A DNA stretch of 64,000 nucleotides from Sporothrix humicola (GCA_021396245.1 WNYE01000019.1:1-64000); one strand, 5' to 3'; shown: positions 44,159 to 54,510, counted from the stretch's first letter. Numbers and translations: made by a program. The notes: a model not told the origin generated them from the sequence alone.

Positions 44159-45369
44159 GATGTGATGGCGACTTTTAAAGCGGGCGGCGATAGCCGCCTG
44201 TGAAGTTAAACGTCAAACATCATATCCTGCATCTTCCACCTCCTTCAGCCAGCATCCTCCAGCATTTCAGCATTTCGAGCATTCTTGTCCTTTTTTCTCT
44301 TATACCACATCTGTTTTATTTCAGCATCCTTCGGTTTCATGATACATGGTCTACGGTTTCACGGCTTTTCTTTTGTTTACTTTCCTTTGTCTTGTTTTGA
44401 TTATTGCGACGTTTGACGGGGCTGTATAGATTTGTTTTGCTTTGTTTTGTTTTATTTTCTTTCTTTCTATTCTGTCTGTCGAGTTGTTAAAATCGGTGTT
44501 GTTGACAGGACTTTCTTCTTTATTATCTTTAACTTTAATTGTCAGTCTTTCGTCTATTTGATTTTGCCATTTTCTTTTGCTCTTCGTCTTGCTTCTTCTT
44601 GATTTTACCTCGCTTCTCCCTCCCACCACACAGCTTTCTGCCGTCCTCTTCCTGGCTTCTCTTCTCTTGTCTCTTTCCCTTTCTTTTTCATCAATCGCCA
44701 TTTCCAACAACAAAAAAAAACAGCATTTTGCCCCTCACTTTCCCCCAGAACATTGATCCTTGGGCTTTGAGAGTTTCGTAGGGGGGAGAGACCTGCGGGT
44801 GTCGGTTCTATTCGGACGCTTCACTTTCTTCTCAATCCTCGCTGCTAAAAGCTCAAAGCCCAAGCGTCAATGTCCTGGCATGGGGAAAAGGGGAGAAAAG
44901 AAAGGGAAAGAGGTCCCAAACAAAAGGAGAGAAGAGGGGAGAGGGAGACACAAAGACTTTTGTGGTCCTGGAGGGAATCGAGTTATAGATTTACTGAATT
45001 CAAATTCATCATCATTGATCACCTTGCTGTTTGGTCTTCTTAATTTTGTGATTCTCAATCTCCCCTCAATCGGCCCACGAAGATGCTGCAAACTGAGCTT
45101 TAATGGCACGGCTCGACTAACCGCTGAAGCGAGGACACGGCTGAACCACATTTCACATATAGCAGGCCGTATATTTCATTTACACGGCGAACTCACGGTG
45201 GAAGCATCACCCGCTCCCCGCAAATAATATAAACAGCGAAGATATCGACTTGTCGAGGCAGAGTTGATATAAATGCGACAATGTCACGACAAGGCCCAAA
45301 CATCCTCAGTCGTGTCACAGACAATACATTTTTATCGATCAATAGACGGCAAGCAGAAAAATTGTCACC
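44159..45369. other. intergenic before the GH53 gene
   Basis: The first half is T/C-rich and likely contains the 3' UTR of the 113-residue gene. The second half should hold the galactanase promoter. Short frames on both strands have no recognisable content. Confidence 0.5.
45268..45273 (+). promoter_or_regulatory. TATA box of the GH53 gene
   Basis: TATAAA within GTTGATATAAATGCG lies 97 bases before the galactanase start codon, a normal distance for an inducible fungal secreted-enzyme gene. A second TATAAA-like site lies near 45229. Confidence 0.5.
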
Positions 45370-46479
45370 ATGAGATTCTCCTCAGTTTTCGGATGCACCC
45401 TCGGTGGTATAACCGCCGCCTCAGCGACTCTTGCCTATCGTGGCGTCGACTGGTCTTCTGTTGCCGTCGAAGAGGCTGCTGGCGTTGTCTACAAATCGGC
45501 CACATCGAACCAAGCCGCACCTCTCGAAAGTATTCTGGCTGCCAGCGGCGTCAATATGGTCCGCCAACGCCTCTGGGTCAACCCAAAACCAGACAATGGC
45601 GCCTACAATCTGGCCTACAATCTGAAGCTGGCGCGACGTGCCCGAGCAGCCGGCCTCGGCGTTTATCTAGACCTCCATTATTCCGATACTTGGGCTGATC
45701 CTGGCCATCAGTCTATCCCAGCTGGCTGGCCAACGACGCTCGAAGGATTGACTTGGCAACTGTTCAACTACACCCGGGACGTCTGTGATGCATTTGCGGC
45801 CGATGCGCAGTCCTCAAATGGCACATCTTCAACGATCCCCCCTCTTTCCATTATTTCAATCGGCAACGAGATCACCAATGGATTGTTGTGGCCTGTAGGA
45901 AGCACAAAGTCTTACGGCAACATTGCTGCTCTCCTACATTCCGCCTCTGCCGGCATCAAGGCGTCCAAACTGGCCTCCTGCTGCGGCCAGCCGCCCAAAA
46001 TCATGGTCCATTTGGACAATGGCTGGTCTTGGTCCGCGCAGAACAGCTTCTATACTAAAGTGCTGGCCGCCGGCTCGCCCTTTGTCGCGGCCGACTTTGA
46101 CATGATGGGCGTCTCCTACTATCCCTTTTACAACGCCGGCGCAACCTTGGCGAGTTTAAAGACGTCGCTCACAAACATGGCCGCCGCTTGGGGCAAAGAG
46201 CTTGTTGTTGCCGAGACAGATTGGCCCACATCATGTCCGCGGCCCAAGTACTCGTTCCCGTCCGATGCGAAGAGCATTCCATACACAGCGGCCGGGCAGA
46301 CAGCCTGGATAAAGGCCGTGGCAGACGTGGTAGCTGGAGTCTCGGGTGGAAAAGGATTGTTTTATTGGGAGCCCGCGTGGGTTCACAATGCCAACCTGGG
46401 CTCGTCGTGTGCCGACAATCTCATGGTGTCTCAGACGGGACAGGCACTATCAAGCCTGTCGGTATTCTCCTCCATTTGA
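45370..46479 (+). CDS. arabinogalactan endo-beta-1,4-galactanase, GH53
   Basis: The 369-residue secreted enzyme hydrolyses internal beta-1,4-galactosidic bonds in pectic galactan (type I arabinogalactan). A signal peptide of about 19 residues (MRFSSVFGCTLGGITAASA) precedes the catalytic (beta/alpha)8 barrel, which fills the rest. Family GH53 marks are visible: GVDWSS, NMVRQRLWVNP, GLGVYLDLHYSDTWADPGHQ, the acid/base Glu167 in ISIGNEITNG and the nucleophile Glu282 in VVAETDWPTSCP, and KGLFYWEPAW. Potential N-glycosylation sites include NYT and NGT. There are no introns. The usual fungal length is about 330-350, so this one is complete. No other pectin gene is adjacent. Confidence 0.94.
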   Translation: MRFSSVFGCTLGGITAASATLAYRGVDWSSVAVEEAAGVVYKSATSNQAAPLESILAASGVNMVRQRLWVNPKPDNGAYNLAYNLKLARRARAAGLGVYLDLHYSDTWADPGHQSIPAGWPTTLEGLTWQLFNYTRDVCDAFAADAQSSNGTSSTIPPLSIISIGNEITNGLLWPVGSTKSYGNIAALLHSASAGIKASKLASCCGQPPKIMVHLDNGWSWSAQNSFYTKVLAAGSPFVAADFDMMGVSYYPFYNAGATLASLKTSLTNMAAAWGKELVVAETDWPTSCPRPKYSFPSDAKSIPYTAAGQTAWIKAVADVVAGVSGGKGLFYWEPAWVHNANLGSSCADNLMVSQTGQALSSLSVFSSI

Positions 46480-47021
46480 TGGCGAGAAGCGGCGACGGTG
46501 ATGATGCAAGCTGGCGATGGATGGTTGTGCAAGTTAGAAAAAAGTGTTTTGGATAGAGCGATATGTAGATGTCGAGTAGGATACAATCCTTATCGTTATC
46601 ACCACGTGCAGAGAATCTGGGCTAAATCACGTGAAGATGTCAACAAATTTGACGCTAGTTTTTGTGACCCCTCATTGGCCAGCCACTGCCAGCCAGAGGG
46701 CAAGTGAACCCTACAGCGTACCTTCTGAGGGCCAAAATTTTATCCGCCGCTCTCACTAGCGCCGTTTTGGGTAGCCCTGGCCCAGTCCCCGCCCTTTTTT
46801 CACTGTTCTGCACTGGTTTTTTTTTCTGCCCCAGTAGTCTCTTGTGTGCGTGAGAGAAACTAGTCCAAAGGAAAGAAATCGATCACTCTCTCTTTTTCCC
46901 CTTCCCTACGAATTCGACTTTGACATCCCTCCACCTTCAACCACTCGACTTTTCGACAAACCACCACCCGGAAGAGAAAAACACAGATTTTTCTCTTTGC
47001 ACATCACAAACAACAGCAAAC
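46480..47021. promoter_or_regulatory. promoter region of the uS19 ribosomal protein gene
   Basis: The region carries an E-box CACGTG at 46603-46608, the palindrome TCACGTGA at 46627-46634 and a telobox-like AACCCTA at 46707-46713, followed by a C/T-rich initiation zone (about 46880-47000). CACGTG (Cbf1) and AACCCTA (Tbf1-like) elements are known in ribosomal protein promoters of some ascomycetes. Their use here is inferred. The first part is the 3' region of the galactanase gene. Confidence 0.45.
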
Positions 47022-47803
47022 ATGGCGGATTCCGAATACGTACGTTCCTCGATGTTGGAAGATTGAAAAGAAGCGAAAGAGGAGGACTCCAGATTCCAGA
47101 TTTCAGATGCTAGATACCGGATTTTAGATGCAAGACGAGGACTTGCCGACGACGACAACGACATCTCGCTCGACTCGACGCGCCGGAAAGGATCACGATT
47201 TCGACGACTTGGATGGCACGACGACAATAGCGAGATGGACGGCGGCATACTCGAAACCCTTTTCCGAGAAACGGGACCTGCATCTGAATCTGGATATGGA
47301 TGATGGACAGGACACAATGGGCACAGTCGTTGACAAGAACCCCCGCTAACTCCCCACAGAACGCCGAGGAGGCCGCTGAGCTCAAGCGCAAGAGAGCCTT
47401 CCGCAAGTTCTCGTACCGTGGTGTCGACCTCGAGCAGCTGCTCGACCTCGGCTCGGACGAGCTGCGTGATGTTGTGCACGCCCGTGCCCGCCGGCGGATC
47501 AACCGTGGCCTGAAGCGCAAGCCCATGGGCCTGATCAAGAAGCTCCGCAAGGCCAAGCAGGAGGCCAAGCCCAACGAGAAGCCCGAGGTCGTCAAGACCC
47601 ACCTGCGCGACATGATTGTCGTTCCCGAGATGATTGGCAGCGTCATTGGCATCTACTCCGGCAAGCAGTTCAACCAGGTCGAGATCAAGCCCGAGATGGT
47701 CGGCCACTACCTGGCTGAGTTCTCCATCTCCTACCAGCCCGTCAAGCACGGTCGCCCCGGTATCGGTGCCACCCACTCGTCGCGTTTCATTCCCCTCAAG
47801 TAA
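47022..47803 (+). CDS. rps15: 40S ribosomal protein uS19 (S15), two exons
   Basis: Exon 1 is 47022-47039 (MADSEY) and exon 2 is 47360-47803. The intron 47040-47359 starts GTACGT, has a GCTAAC branch site and ends CCACAG; the phase is 0. The joined protein has 153 residues, close to the yeast Rps15 length (142). The family sequence is unmistakable: [15 protein letters not shown], a [10 protein letters not shown] segment, [21 protein letters not shown], and the C-terminal end [12 protein letters not shown]. uS19 sits in the head of the 40S subunit and its tail reaches the decoding centre. A tiny first exon followed by a long intron is common in fungal ribosomal protein genes; at 320 nt the intron is about five times the length of the others here. 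Confidence 0.96.
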
Positions 47804-48610
47804 ACGATTATCTTTTGGCGCGATACGGAACGACGAGCAGACCCGACGACAAAATCTTTTTCACGAGCGACTCGACTTAACCGCCCTCCTCCTTTTTTCC
47901 TCCTCTCTTTTTCCTCGCTTCCATACACACATATCTTCTCCCGTTTTTGCTTGTGTTACGGATCTGTTTTCGGTCATGGGTTAATCTGGGCTTAACGACA
48001 AAAAAATAAAAACTGTTTTTCTCAAAAAAGACGACGCAAAAAAGGAAAATGGAAACAAATTTTCCCGGAGGGAAGGCTGGTTGGCCAGGAGGAGTGATAT
48101 GATGATGTGACAATGGGATCCGGCAACGATCAACTGTCTGCGTTTCGTGTGTTGGAACGTAACAGTACGGCACTTGGAAGTGGACAGTGACACGTTGTCT
48201 ATCCCCTTGATGTCATCCTTTCTGTCTATTCTTTTGGTCTTGCCGGCCTTCGTCATGCATGCCCCAGGTGGGAGGGCAATCAATGGGTTCTTTGTTTTTT
48301 ATTAAAACTCAATAGAGTGGCTATCACGGAAAGTTTTGATAGTTGGCTTGAATCAAAAAAATGATCAAAAACAATTTGTCTGTTGAACGTGATTGGTGGT
48401 CATGTCTCGTAAAATCGTACATACTTTTCATCCCACTTTCTTTTTACTGACTCCCCTCACCGCACATCATTTTCTTCCCCTGTCTTCTTCCACTGCCTCT
48501 ACTTTTTCCATGCCGAGAAACGCCTGTATGCCAAGAAACTAAAGAGATATAAGATAACGCAAGATGCTCGCTCGAGTGAAAATAAACACAACGGCCCTCC
48601 TCACTTTCCC
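47804..48610. other. convergent 3' region of rps15 and the SET gene
   Basis: This 807-bp AT-rich region between convergent genes has T-rich and A-rich tracts (for example near 47890-47920 and 48000-48060). No coding sequence is supported. Confidence 0.55.
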
Positions 48611-49576
48611 CTACTTCTTCACACAGCACTCCCCTTTGCACTGGAAATCCTTGACATCCTTGCTGTAGTTGATCGTCACCTCTTCGCCCGCTGCAATGTC
48701 CCGCAGTGCTAGCACTGCGATCGTGCCCACATCCGCCGACACACGGCAGTTTTGGAACCCTCCGCAACGGTGGTTGATCAGATCCGTCAAAAGATAGACG
48801 GCCGCTTGGTGGTTGCCGCCCGGCTTGGCAAACGATGTGTCCGGTTTGAGGCGGAAGGCGTAGCGGCTGAACCAGTCCAGAGTCTCGGTACGCGCCCTCT
48901 TCTCGACAGCGTCCTCGTCGGTCGAATCGGCGAGCGAGGCCGTTGACGATGACCGTTTGAAAAGGCCGCGGAAGGCCGCCTTGGCACGGAGGGCAGTTAA
49001 CGCGGGGGCGGGACCGTCTTTCTTTTCTGCTGCAGCCGACACACCTCCAACTGCACTCGACCAGTCCGGCCGCATGCGCATGTGGTCCTCCTCTGTCAGC
49101 TGGTTGTCTATCAATAGTCCCCTCGACGTCAAAAGCGATCCGACCAAAGTTCGTGCCGCTGCCGCTTCGCGGGCATCCACACCGTTCGCCCAGGCCAAGT
49201 GCGGGAACGAGCCGTGCAGTGCACGGCGGCGTTCCGTGCCAAGCTGTGAGTACCGCTCGTAGACATTGCGAATGCCTTCTCTGTGAGCATCATGTGTGGC
49301 CTCCAAGGCCGTTCGTTCTTCGAAAAGCCGTTCGCCGCGGCGGTACGGCCTCAGGGCGTAGACACAAAAGCCAAGTGCCGGGTCATCGTTGAGGCGGATC
49401 TGAAGGTCGGCCGGCCGAGGCGGCGAATTGACCATGACGGGCTGTGATGTAATGGCCGGGCTTTGAGGTTCTTGAGCTTGCGCATCTGATTTTGTCTGCT
49501 CTTGGGTTTCCTCTCCCTGCTTGCTGTCGTCGCCGGCCGGCTGTGCGGTCACGGCGCCATCAACATCTTGAGACAT
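48611..49576 (-). CDS. SET-domain protein
   Basis: The 321-residue protein has a charged, Gln/Glu-rich N-terminus (about 1-50) and then a SET domain in two parts. The N-SET part is RLNDDPALGFCVYALRPYRRGERLFEERT. The C-SET part, YLLTDLINHRCGGFQNCRV and then IAAGEEVTINYSKD, ends in the Cys-containing FQCKGECC. The insert between them (about 130-250) is variable. The NHRCGG segment replaces the usual NHSCxPN, which may weaken SAM or substrate binding. SET proteins of this non-histone class methylate lysines of varied targets, and the substrate is unknown. ATG 49576 is the first true in-frame ATG. It is convergent with rps15 and its promoter is near tRNA-Ala(AGC). Confidence 0.8.
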   Translation of the reverse strand: MSQDVDGAVTAQPAGDDSKQGEETQEQTKSDAQAQEPQSPAITSQPVMVNSPPRPADLQIRLNDDPALGFCVYALRPYRRGERLFEERTALEATHDAHREGIRNVYERYSQLGTERRRALHGSFPHLAWANGVDAREAAAARTLVGSLLTSRGLLIDNQLTEEDHMRMRPDWSSAVGGVSAAAEKKDGPAPALTALRAKAAFRGLFKRSSSTASLADSTDEDAVEKRARTETLDWFSRYAFRLKPDTSFAKPGGNHQAAVYLLTDLINHRCGGFQNCRVSADVGTIAVLALRDIAAGEEVTINYSKDVKDFQCKGECCVKK

Positions 49577-50154
49577 CGGCACGTGCTTGTGTGTTGTTGG
49601 CGGCCTGGGCGTTGATCAGTCCGATATTCAATTGTGAGACTTTTCGGATATCGCCAAATGCCAAGAAAATTTATTGACGATAATGTGCGTTTTGGTAGCC
49701 CTTGTGATTATTTTGGGAAGGCGCGACTGATGTTTTCTGGAAGGTACGGTCGATCCCGAAATTCTAGTGTTGTAAATGGCAGGTGTTCGAGGTGCTCTTG
49801 CCAGCCTGGTGCTGGGGTGCTAAGAGAAAATTATCACAAAAGGCAGTCGCGACCGGGTCTCAACCAACGTCAAATCAGCATCGAAGAATTTTTTGTACGA
49901 AAAAACTCGCGATGTAAGGACAAAATAATCAAAAACACAACCATCCGATTGTCGGATGATGTGAAATAAATCATTCTCCGACTTTTTGACAGAAGGAGTG
50001 TACACTGCATATATTTGACGTAAAACGGGCAAGAGCGCGGAGCACAACTGCGCACACAATTGGTTGCACCAAAATACGTCGAAAATTTTCCGAATTGCTT
50101 CACGAGCAGAACAAAAGCGTTTCTAATGCCTTCTGGACTTCAAGAAGCTCAAAT
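49577..50154. other. intergenic between the SET gene and tRNA-Ala(AGC)
   Basis: This 578-bp stretch holds the SET gene promoter on its left. I see no gene or clear motif here. Confidence 0.5.
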
Positions 50155-50226
50155 GGGCTTGTGGTTTAGTGGTATAATTTTCCCTTAGCATGGGAAAGGT
50201 CCTGGGTTCGATTCCCAGCAAGTCCA
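50155..50226 (+). tRNA. tRNA-Ala (anticodon AGC)
   Basis: The 72-nt sequence folds as a cloverleaf: acceptor GGGCTTG pairs with CAAGTCC including G3:U70, the anticodon stem is TTCCC/GGGAA with loop TTAGCAT (anticodon AGC, read as IGC after deamination), and the T arm is CTGGG-TTCGATT-CCCAG. The discriminator is A. No intron or encoded CCA is present. The pattern matches the common alanine isoacceptor of filamentous ascomycetes. Confidence 0.96.
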
Positions 50227-50229
50227 TTC

Positions 50230-50237
50230 TTTTTTTT
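50230..50237 (+). terminator. Pol III terminator of tRNA-Ala(AGC)
   Basis: Eight T residues start four bases after the tRNA 3' end, an ideal RNA polymerase III stop. Confidence 0.85.
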
Positions 50238-51268
50238 GCGATTTTTTACTATTTGTGGCACTCTCCGGGCGAGAGGCGTTTGTGCGGGTTTCCTTTTTTG
50301 ATATTCCTCTTGCCTGACATGTATGGTGTATGGTTTTGCTGTATCGAGACTTTTTTGGGCGGCATCCTTTTTCTTTATTTTGATTTTGACTCTCAATTTT
50401 CAAAGAAGACGGACGATATTTTTTTTTTTTACTTTGTCCTGATATGATGATACCCGACCCGGCACAGGCCGTTCCACAATACGTTGTGCGTGTGTTTTCA
50501 TGTATTTTATTTTATTTTTGATTTCTTATTGTTTGATTTCTTACGCACGTTTACTTCCGAGAAAACAAAAAGAACCAACTGATAGGTTACTTTAACGATC
50601 TATTCTATTCCTCTTGTATCACCGTTGCACAGAAGTCTGTGCCTTATCCTTTGTCGTGGTGGAAAGGTACATTTCTATATATACTTTTTCTAATTAGTTC
50701 TCCGTGAAAAAAATATGGTATCAATGGTAGCACTATATGTGTTTTTTTTGAATTTCCTTTCGTCCTTTTCATTCACAGTATGTGACGCCCTTACTGGCAA
50801 CGTACGAGACCTTTTCCCGAACCCTACTATATAATCGGGACATCCATTATTCGTTTGCCTCGACGTGTATCAAGTCGTGCGGGACTCAGTAGCTTGTGTA
50901 ATGTAAGGTTGTAGCCCTATGTAATAGCCTATGTTCATTTCTGGTGCCTGTCCTTCTCCCTTCTTTTTCTTCTCAGCGCCGAGTTAAGCTTTTCACATAT
51001 GATATCATTGAAGTCTTTTGATATTCTTTGATTTCCGAAAATTGATGAGACAAAGTAAATAAAATATGCTAGAACTCAAATGCATAGCCAACTAGGCCGA
51101 TCATGCTGTGAATCAACACAGCAAAACTTCTCTCCTAGCTCCACCCTTAACTATATGTACTCCCGCCGCAGAGATTCGTATGATACATAGCGTCTGCCCC
51201 GCTGTGGTTGTGGTATTTTTCGATTTTTTAATGTGTGTATTATATTGTCTTCCGCCCAATCACCCGAG
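50238..51268. other. intergenic between tRNA-Ala(AGC) and the complex I gene
   Basis: This 1-kb T-rich stretch has no supported gene. Its right end should contain the 3' UTR of the complex I subunit, which is transcribed from the right. Confidence 0.5.
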
Positions 51269-51934
51269 TTACTCCTTCCGGGCAGCAGCGGCTGCTTGTT
51301 GCCGCTCAACCTCCTTGAGATGCTGCTCGCGGTAGTGGGCAGTGATCTTGTCGAGGGGGAAGTTGTGGCCGGCGGGGACGTTGTACGGCGAGCCGGATTG
51401 GAAGACCCTAGACAGTCAGTATGTGCAGCAGGAAGATCGCCATTTTGGCAAGAGGGGGACGTACTCAGGATACCGCAGGTCAATGTTGGAGTTGCGCTCG
51501 ACGGTGTAAAAAAGGTTCTTGTCGTGGGCGGCCTGCTCGACAGCAGCAGTGTGCAGGTGGCCGCGGGTCTCCCACTGCTCGCGGAGGTAGGAGAACTTGT
51601 TGAGGTACTTCTCGATGGCGGGGGCCTCGCCGTCCTTGCCGGGCCGCGAGAGGGTGTAGAGGGCGTAGGTGAAGGGAATCGCGCCGAGGAAAACGTACCA
51701 GGCGGCCTGAAAGGTTAGTGATCAGAATACTCCATCCAATACCCAAGCTCCACCAAGGTCGTAAGGACATACACCCATGGGCTCATCGACGGGGGCGCTG
51801 TGGCCGTGGCTGTCGTGGTGGTCGCCGTGGCTCTCGGTCGAGCCGAAGCGGACGGCCGGGGCGGCAGTGAGGCGGGCAGGGCGGACACGCGCCTGGCGCG
51901 CCAGGAGCGCAGCTCGTTGTCTTATCGGCAGCAT
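51269..51934 (-). CDS. NADH-ubiquinone oxidoreductase 17.8 kDa subunit, three exons
   Basis: Exons are 51934-51773, 51706-51465 and 51407-51269. Intron 1 (51772-51707, 66 nt) starts GTATGT, has a CTAAC branch site and ends TTTCAG. Intron 2 (51464-51408, 57 nt) starts GTACGT and ends TCTAG. The joined frame encodes 180 residues. The Arg/Ala-rich N-terminus (MLPIRQRAALLARQARVRPAR) is a mitochondrial presequence. A His-rich segment, one membrane span (WYVFLGAIPFTYALYTL), the pattern EQAAHDKNLFYTVER, and FQSGSPYNVPAGHNFPLDKI match the fungal complex I 17.8 kDa accessory subunit known from Neurospora. It acts in the inner membrane as an accessory (non-catalytic) subunit. A donor two bases upstream (GTGTAT) would give a different phase and is not chosen. 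Confidence 0.83.
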
Positions 51935-52610
51935 TTTGTGTTTGTATGGTCTGTCGTCGGGAATTGGCGAGTCAATTGGGCGACGGTGTGGGTGGCCGTT
52001 GCGTCACAGATGTCGTCGTGATGTCCGGAGACGAGGTAAAAACGCAGGCCCGAAATCTACACAGCCGGAATGAGGAGGTGCGCTAGCGGGATAATGCAAT
52101 ATTTGCTCTTGATATAAGAATATGTGGATACCGAGCTTAAGAGGGACCTGCCGTTTGGGCCAGTCAGAGGCGGCGAATTAGGAAGACCTGCAGACCAGCA
52201 CAATTGGGCGGCTTTTGGCGCTAGTGATGTGCTGCGCTCGCAACGGCTTGGTCCCCGAGCCCCTAAAACACAGCTAAAGTTTGACGTGTTTTTTTGTGTG
52301 TTCAGGACACATCGCATGTCACTAACACGACACTATTAACAACCCCATTCGGAGTCACCAACGATCGAGTGGCGAGGCTGCCTTGCGAAAGGGACACTTT
52401 GGCAACTCACTGGTTCGATGTTCTAAAGCTTCTTTGAGCTTCTTTTTGAAACTTTGAGACCTGGCGTTTATATAAAGCGAAACACTTTTGTCATTCATTT
52501 TCTCTCTTCTTTTTTTCATCAGCCTTATTCTTTTTCATCCCACCGATTTTCATCAACTCCCATCTACACTTGTGGATGGGATATTCAGTTCATAACCCAC
52601 ATTCACAATT
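51935..52610. promoter_or_regulatory. divergent promoter, complex I subunit / SIL1
   Basis: This 676-bp region separates the divergent complex I and SIL1 genes. A strong TATATAAA site lies on the SIL1 side (52469-52476). No gene is seen inside. Confidence 0.5.
52469..52476 (+). promoter_or_regulatory. TATA box (TATATAAA) of SIL1
   Basis: TATATAAA lies 135 bases before the SIL1 start codon, followed by a T/C-rich leader. This is consistent with a stress-inducible ER chaperone gene, although no clear UPR element was identified. Confidence 0.55.
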
Positions 52611-53984
52611 ATGGCCCGTTTACGAGCACGACCCAGGCCATCGACCTCACTGTCCTTTTTGGGCAAATTTCTTGCCGTCTTCCTTATCATCACATGTCTT
52701 TTAGCAGTCGCATCGGCCGCCTCTTCGGCCTCGCCCTCTCCAAGACAGCAAAAAGACAAGGCTGGCGCGCACAAAAATAACGACGACCTCATCTGCCACA
52801 CGGATGTAGCGGCAGAATGTTATCCACGAGTCTTCCAGCCGACTCACGAGTTCCAGCGTGTCCATGAAGACCAGGATCTCCCACCAGGACTGCATGTGCG
52901 TCTCAACATCAACACAGGACTGCGCGAGGCCAAGATCAACAACGAATCGGAAGAGTTACCAGAAGGCCTCCAGGGTCTACCAGTAGATAGCAGTGTTGTC
53001 CTTGTTGACCAGCCAGAAGGTGGCGTTGCCGGCATCAATGACGATGTCCCCGTTGCCCGCATTCCCAAAGGTGCTCCGGCCTACAATCCCGCTGGTGTTG
53101 TCAAGGACCCCGGTGCACATGCTGGTGGAGAAGGCAGCCGTGTCTCTATCACGTTCCATGAATCCATCGCTCTTGTCAAGGGCGTTTCTGTTGGAGAAGT
53201 TGCCAGCGGCACAGTCGATTTGACGGCCGCTGAGCAGTCTCGATTCATTGAGGCACTTGTCGAAATTGACGATGTGGCCCACGACATTTACTATGGTCTC
53301 AAACTGACCGAGGACCATGCCATCACTCGCCAACTTTTGTGTCTAATGAGTGGCGGTAGCATTGGAAGCGGAAGCACCGACGGAAACGGCCTTGTGGCGG
53401 CTCAAAAGGCGGCCATGGCTGTGGCATCGGCTGTGCAAAACAACCCTTCAGCACTCCGCGAAATTGTGGCCAACTGGGACGAGTACAAGAAGGAATCTTG
53501 CTCGACGGGCGGCGGAAAGACTTCGACGCTTGGTGATGTCATTTTCGGGCCATATGCGACAGAAGGTGCACGGAGCCCATCTTGGATTCGCTCTCGCCTT
53601 CTGGCTATCAGCGGTCTCATCCGGGACAAGGAAATTATGCAGGACTTTTTGTCAAGCGGCGGTTTGACTGAAGTTTTACGCCTGTTGGTCGAGCACGAAG
53701 GCGACGCAGCCTATGACTCTGTCCGCCAGCGTGCGGCCAACCTGGTGAACGACAACTTCTTGGACGAGAGCATGGGCGCAGATTTGTCTCTGTGGCCTAT
53801 CAAGGAGTTTGCGGCGGCAGCCATCGACAATAAATGCGGCGAAACCGTCCAAGCTCACTGCTGGGACTTCCACATCCAACAACTGGCCAAGTCACATAAA
53901 TGGGACAAGAGCCACTGGTCCCACGGGCTGTTGAAGGGCCTGCAAGAAGTGAAGAAGGGCGGGCCAGGCAAGTCGGAATTGTAA
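52611..53984 (+). CDS. sil1: SIL1, nucleotide exchange factor for ER Hsp70 (BiP/Kar2)
   Basis: The 457-residue protein starts with Arg-rich residues followed by a hydrophobic core (FLGKFLAVFLIITCLLAVASA), an ER signal peptide of about 36 residues. The luminal N-terminal block CHTDVAAECYPRVFQP, then VHEDQDLPPGLHVRLNINTG, is the family signature; this flexible region helps release substrate from BiP. The rest is an armadillo-like helical domain (about 200-430) that opens the BiP nucleotide-binding domain. SIL1 exchanges ADP for ATP on BiP during import and folding. The chain ends in KSEL, which may act as a weak ER-retrieval signal in place of HDEL/KDEL. No introns are present. The first ATG after the T/C-rich leader is used. 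Confidence 0.9.
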   Translation: MARLRARPRPSTSLSFLGKFLAVFLIITCLLAVASAASSASPSPRQQKDKAGAHKNNDDLICHTDVAAECYPRVFQPTHEFQRVHEDQDLPPGLHVRLNINTGLREAKINNESEELPEGLQGLPVDSSVVLVDQPEGGVAGINDDVPVARIPKGAPAYNPAGVVKDPGAHAGGEGSRVSITFHESIALVKGVSVGEVASGTVDLTAAEQSRFIEALVEIDDVAHDIYYGLKLTEDHAITRQLLCLMSGGSIGSGSTDGNGLVAAQKAAMAVASAVQNNPSALREIVANWDEYKKESCSTGGGKTSTLGDVIFGPYATEGARSPSWIRSRLLAISGLIRDKEIMQDFLSSGGLTEVLRLLVEHEGDAAYDSVRQRAANLVNDNFLDESMGADLSLWPIKEFAAAAIDNKCGETVQAHCWDFHIQQLAKSHKWDKSHWSHGLLKGLQEVKKGGPGKSEL

Positions 53985-54510
53985 GAAATGACTGAATTTT
54001 ATGGGCTGTAAATCGTCAGCATTAGCGTTTTTGAGAATTAAAATAATACCATAATAAACACTACATCCAAAAGTACAGAGACACTTTTTTATGGAATTTT
54101 ATGTGACCGATTTTGCCTTTTGCGGGCGGCCGATGTGTTTTGCGGGCGAGTTTGTATGGGAAATCGGACGTTGACGAGGCTGAAACGGCCCGTTTCGGAC
54201 CGCAAAATTCATCGCGAGGCTGCATATATCTGCAGTGCACGTTAAGATCTGAAGTCACCTGTAAACGGCTCTCATTGGCCTGAGCCCCAGTGCCTAGTGG
54301 GTGAGACCTGTTTTAGCGTCGCCCAACGCACCTTCCTCCATTAACTCGACCAGGGGTCCTCCTTTTCCTGGAGATAATCCTGCTTTTTTCTCGCATTTCA
54401 TTCCCCTCTTTTCTCTCTTTGTTTCCCCTCTCTTTTCCTCTCTTCTTTCTCCTTCTACTCTCCCTCCTTTTCCCCCCTCAAACCACTCCTCCACCCCGCA
54501 CATTCGCACC
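53985..54510. promoter_or_regulatory. promoter region of the MYND/SET gene
   Basis: This 526-bp region ends in a long C/T-rich leader (about 54370-54510) preceding CACCATGTCC, a strong start context. The left part holds the SIL1 3' UTR. Confidence 0.5.

Noticed and set aside
52395..52430. GGTTCGATGTTCTAAAGC as a possible tRNA T arm
   Set aside because: The T stem does not pair and no acceptor, D or anticodon arms are present.
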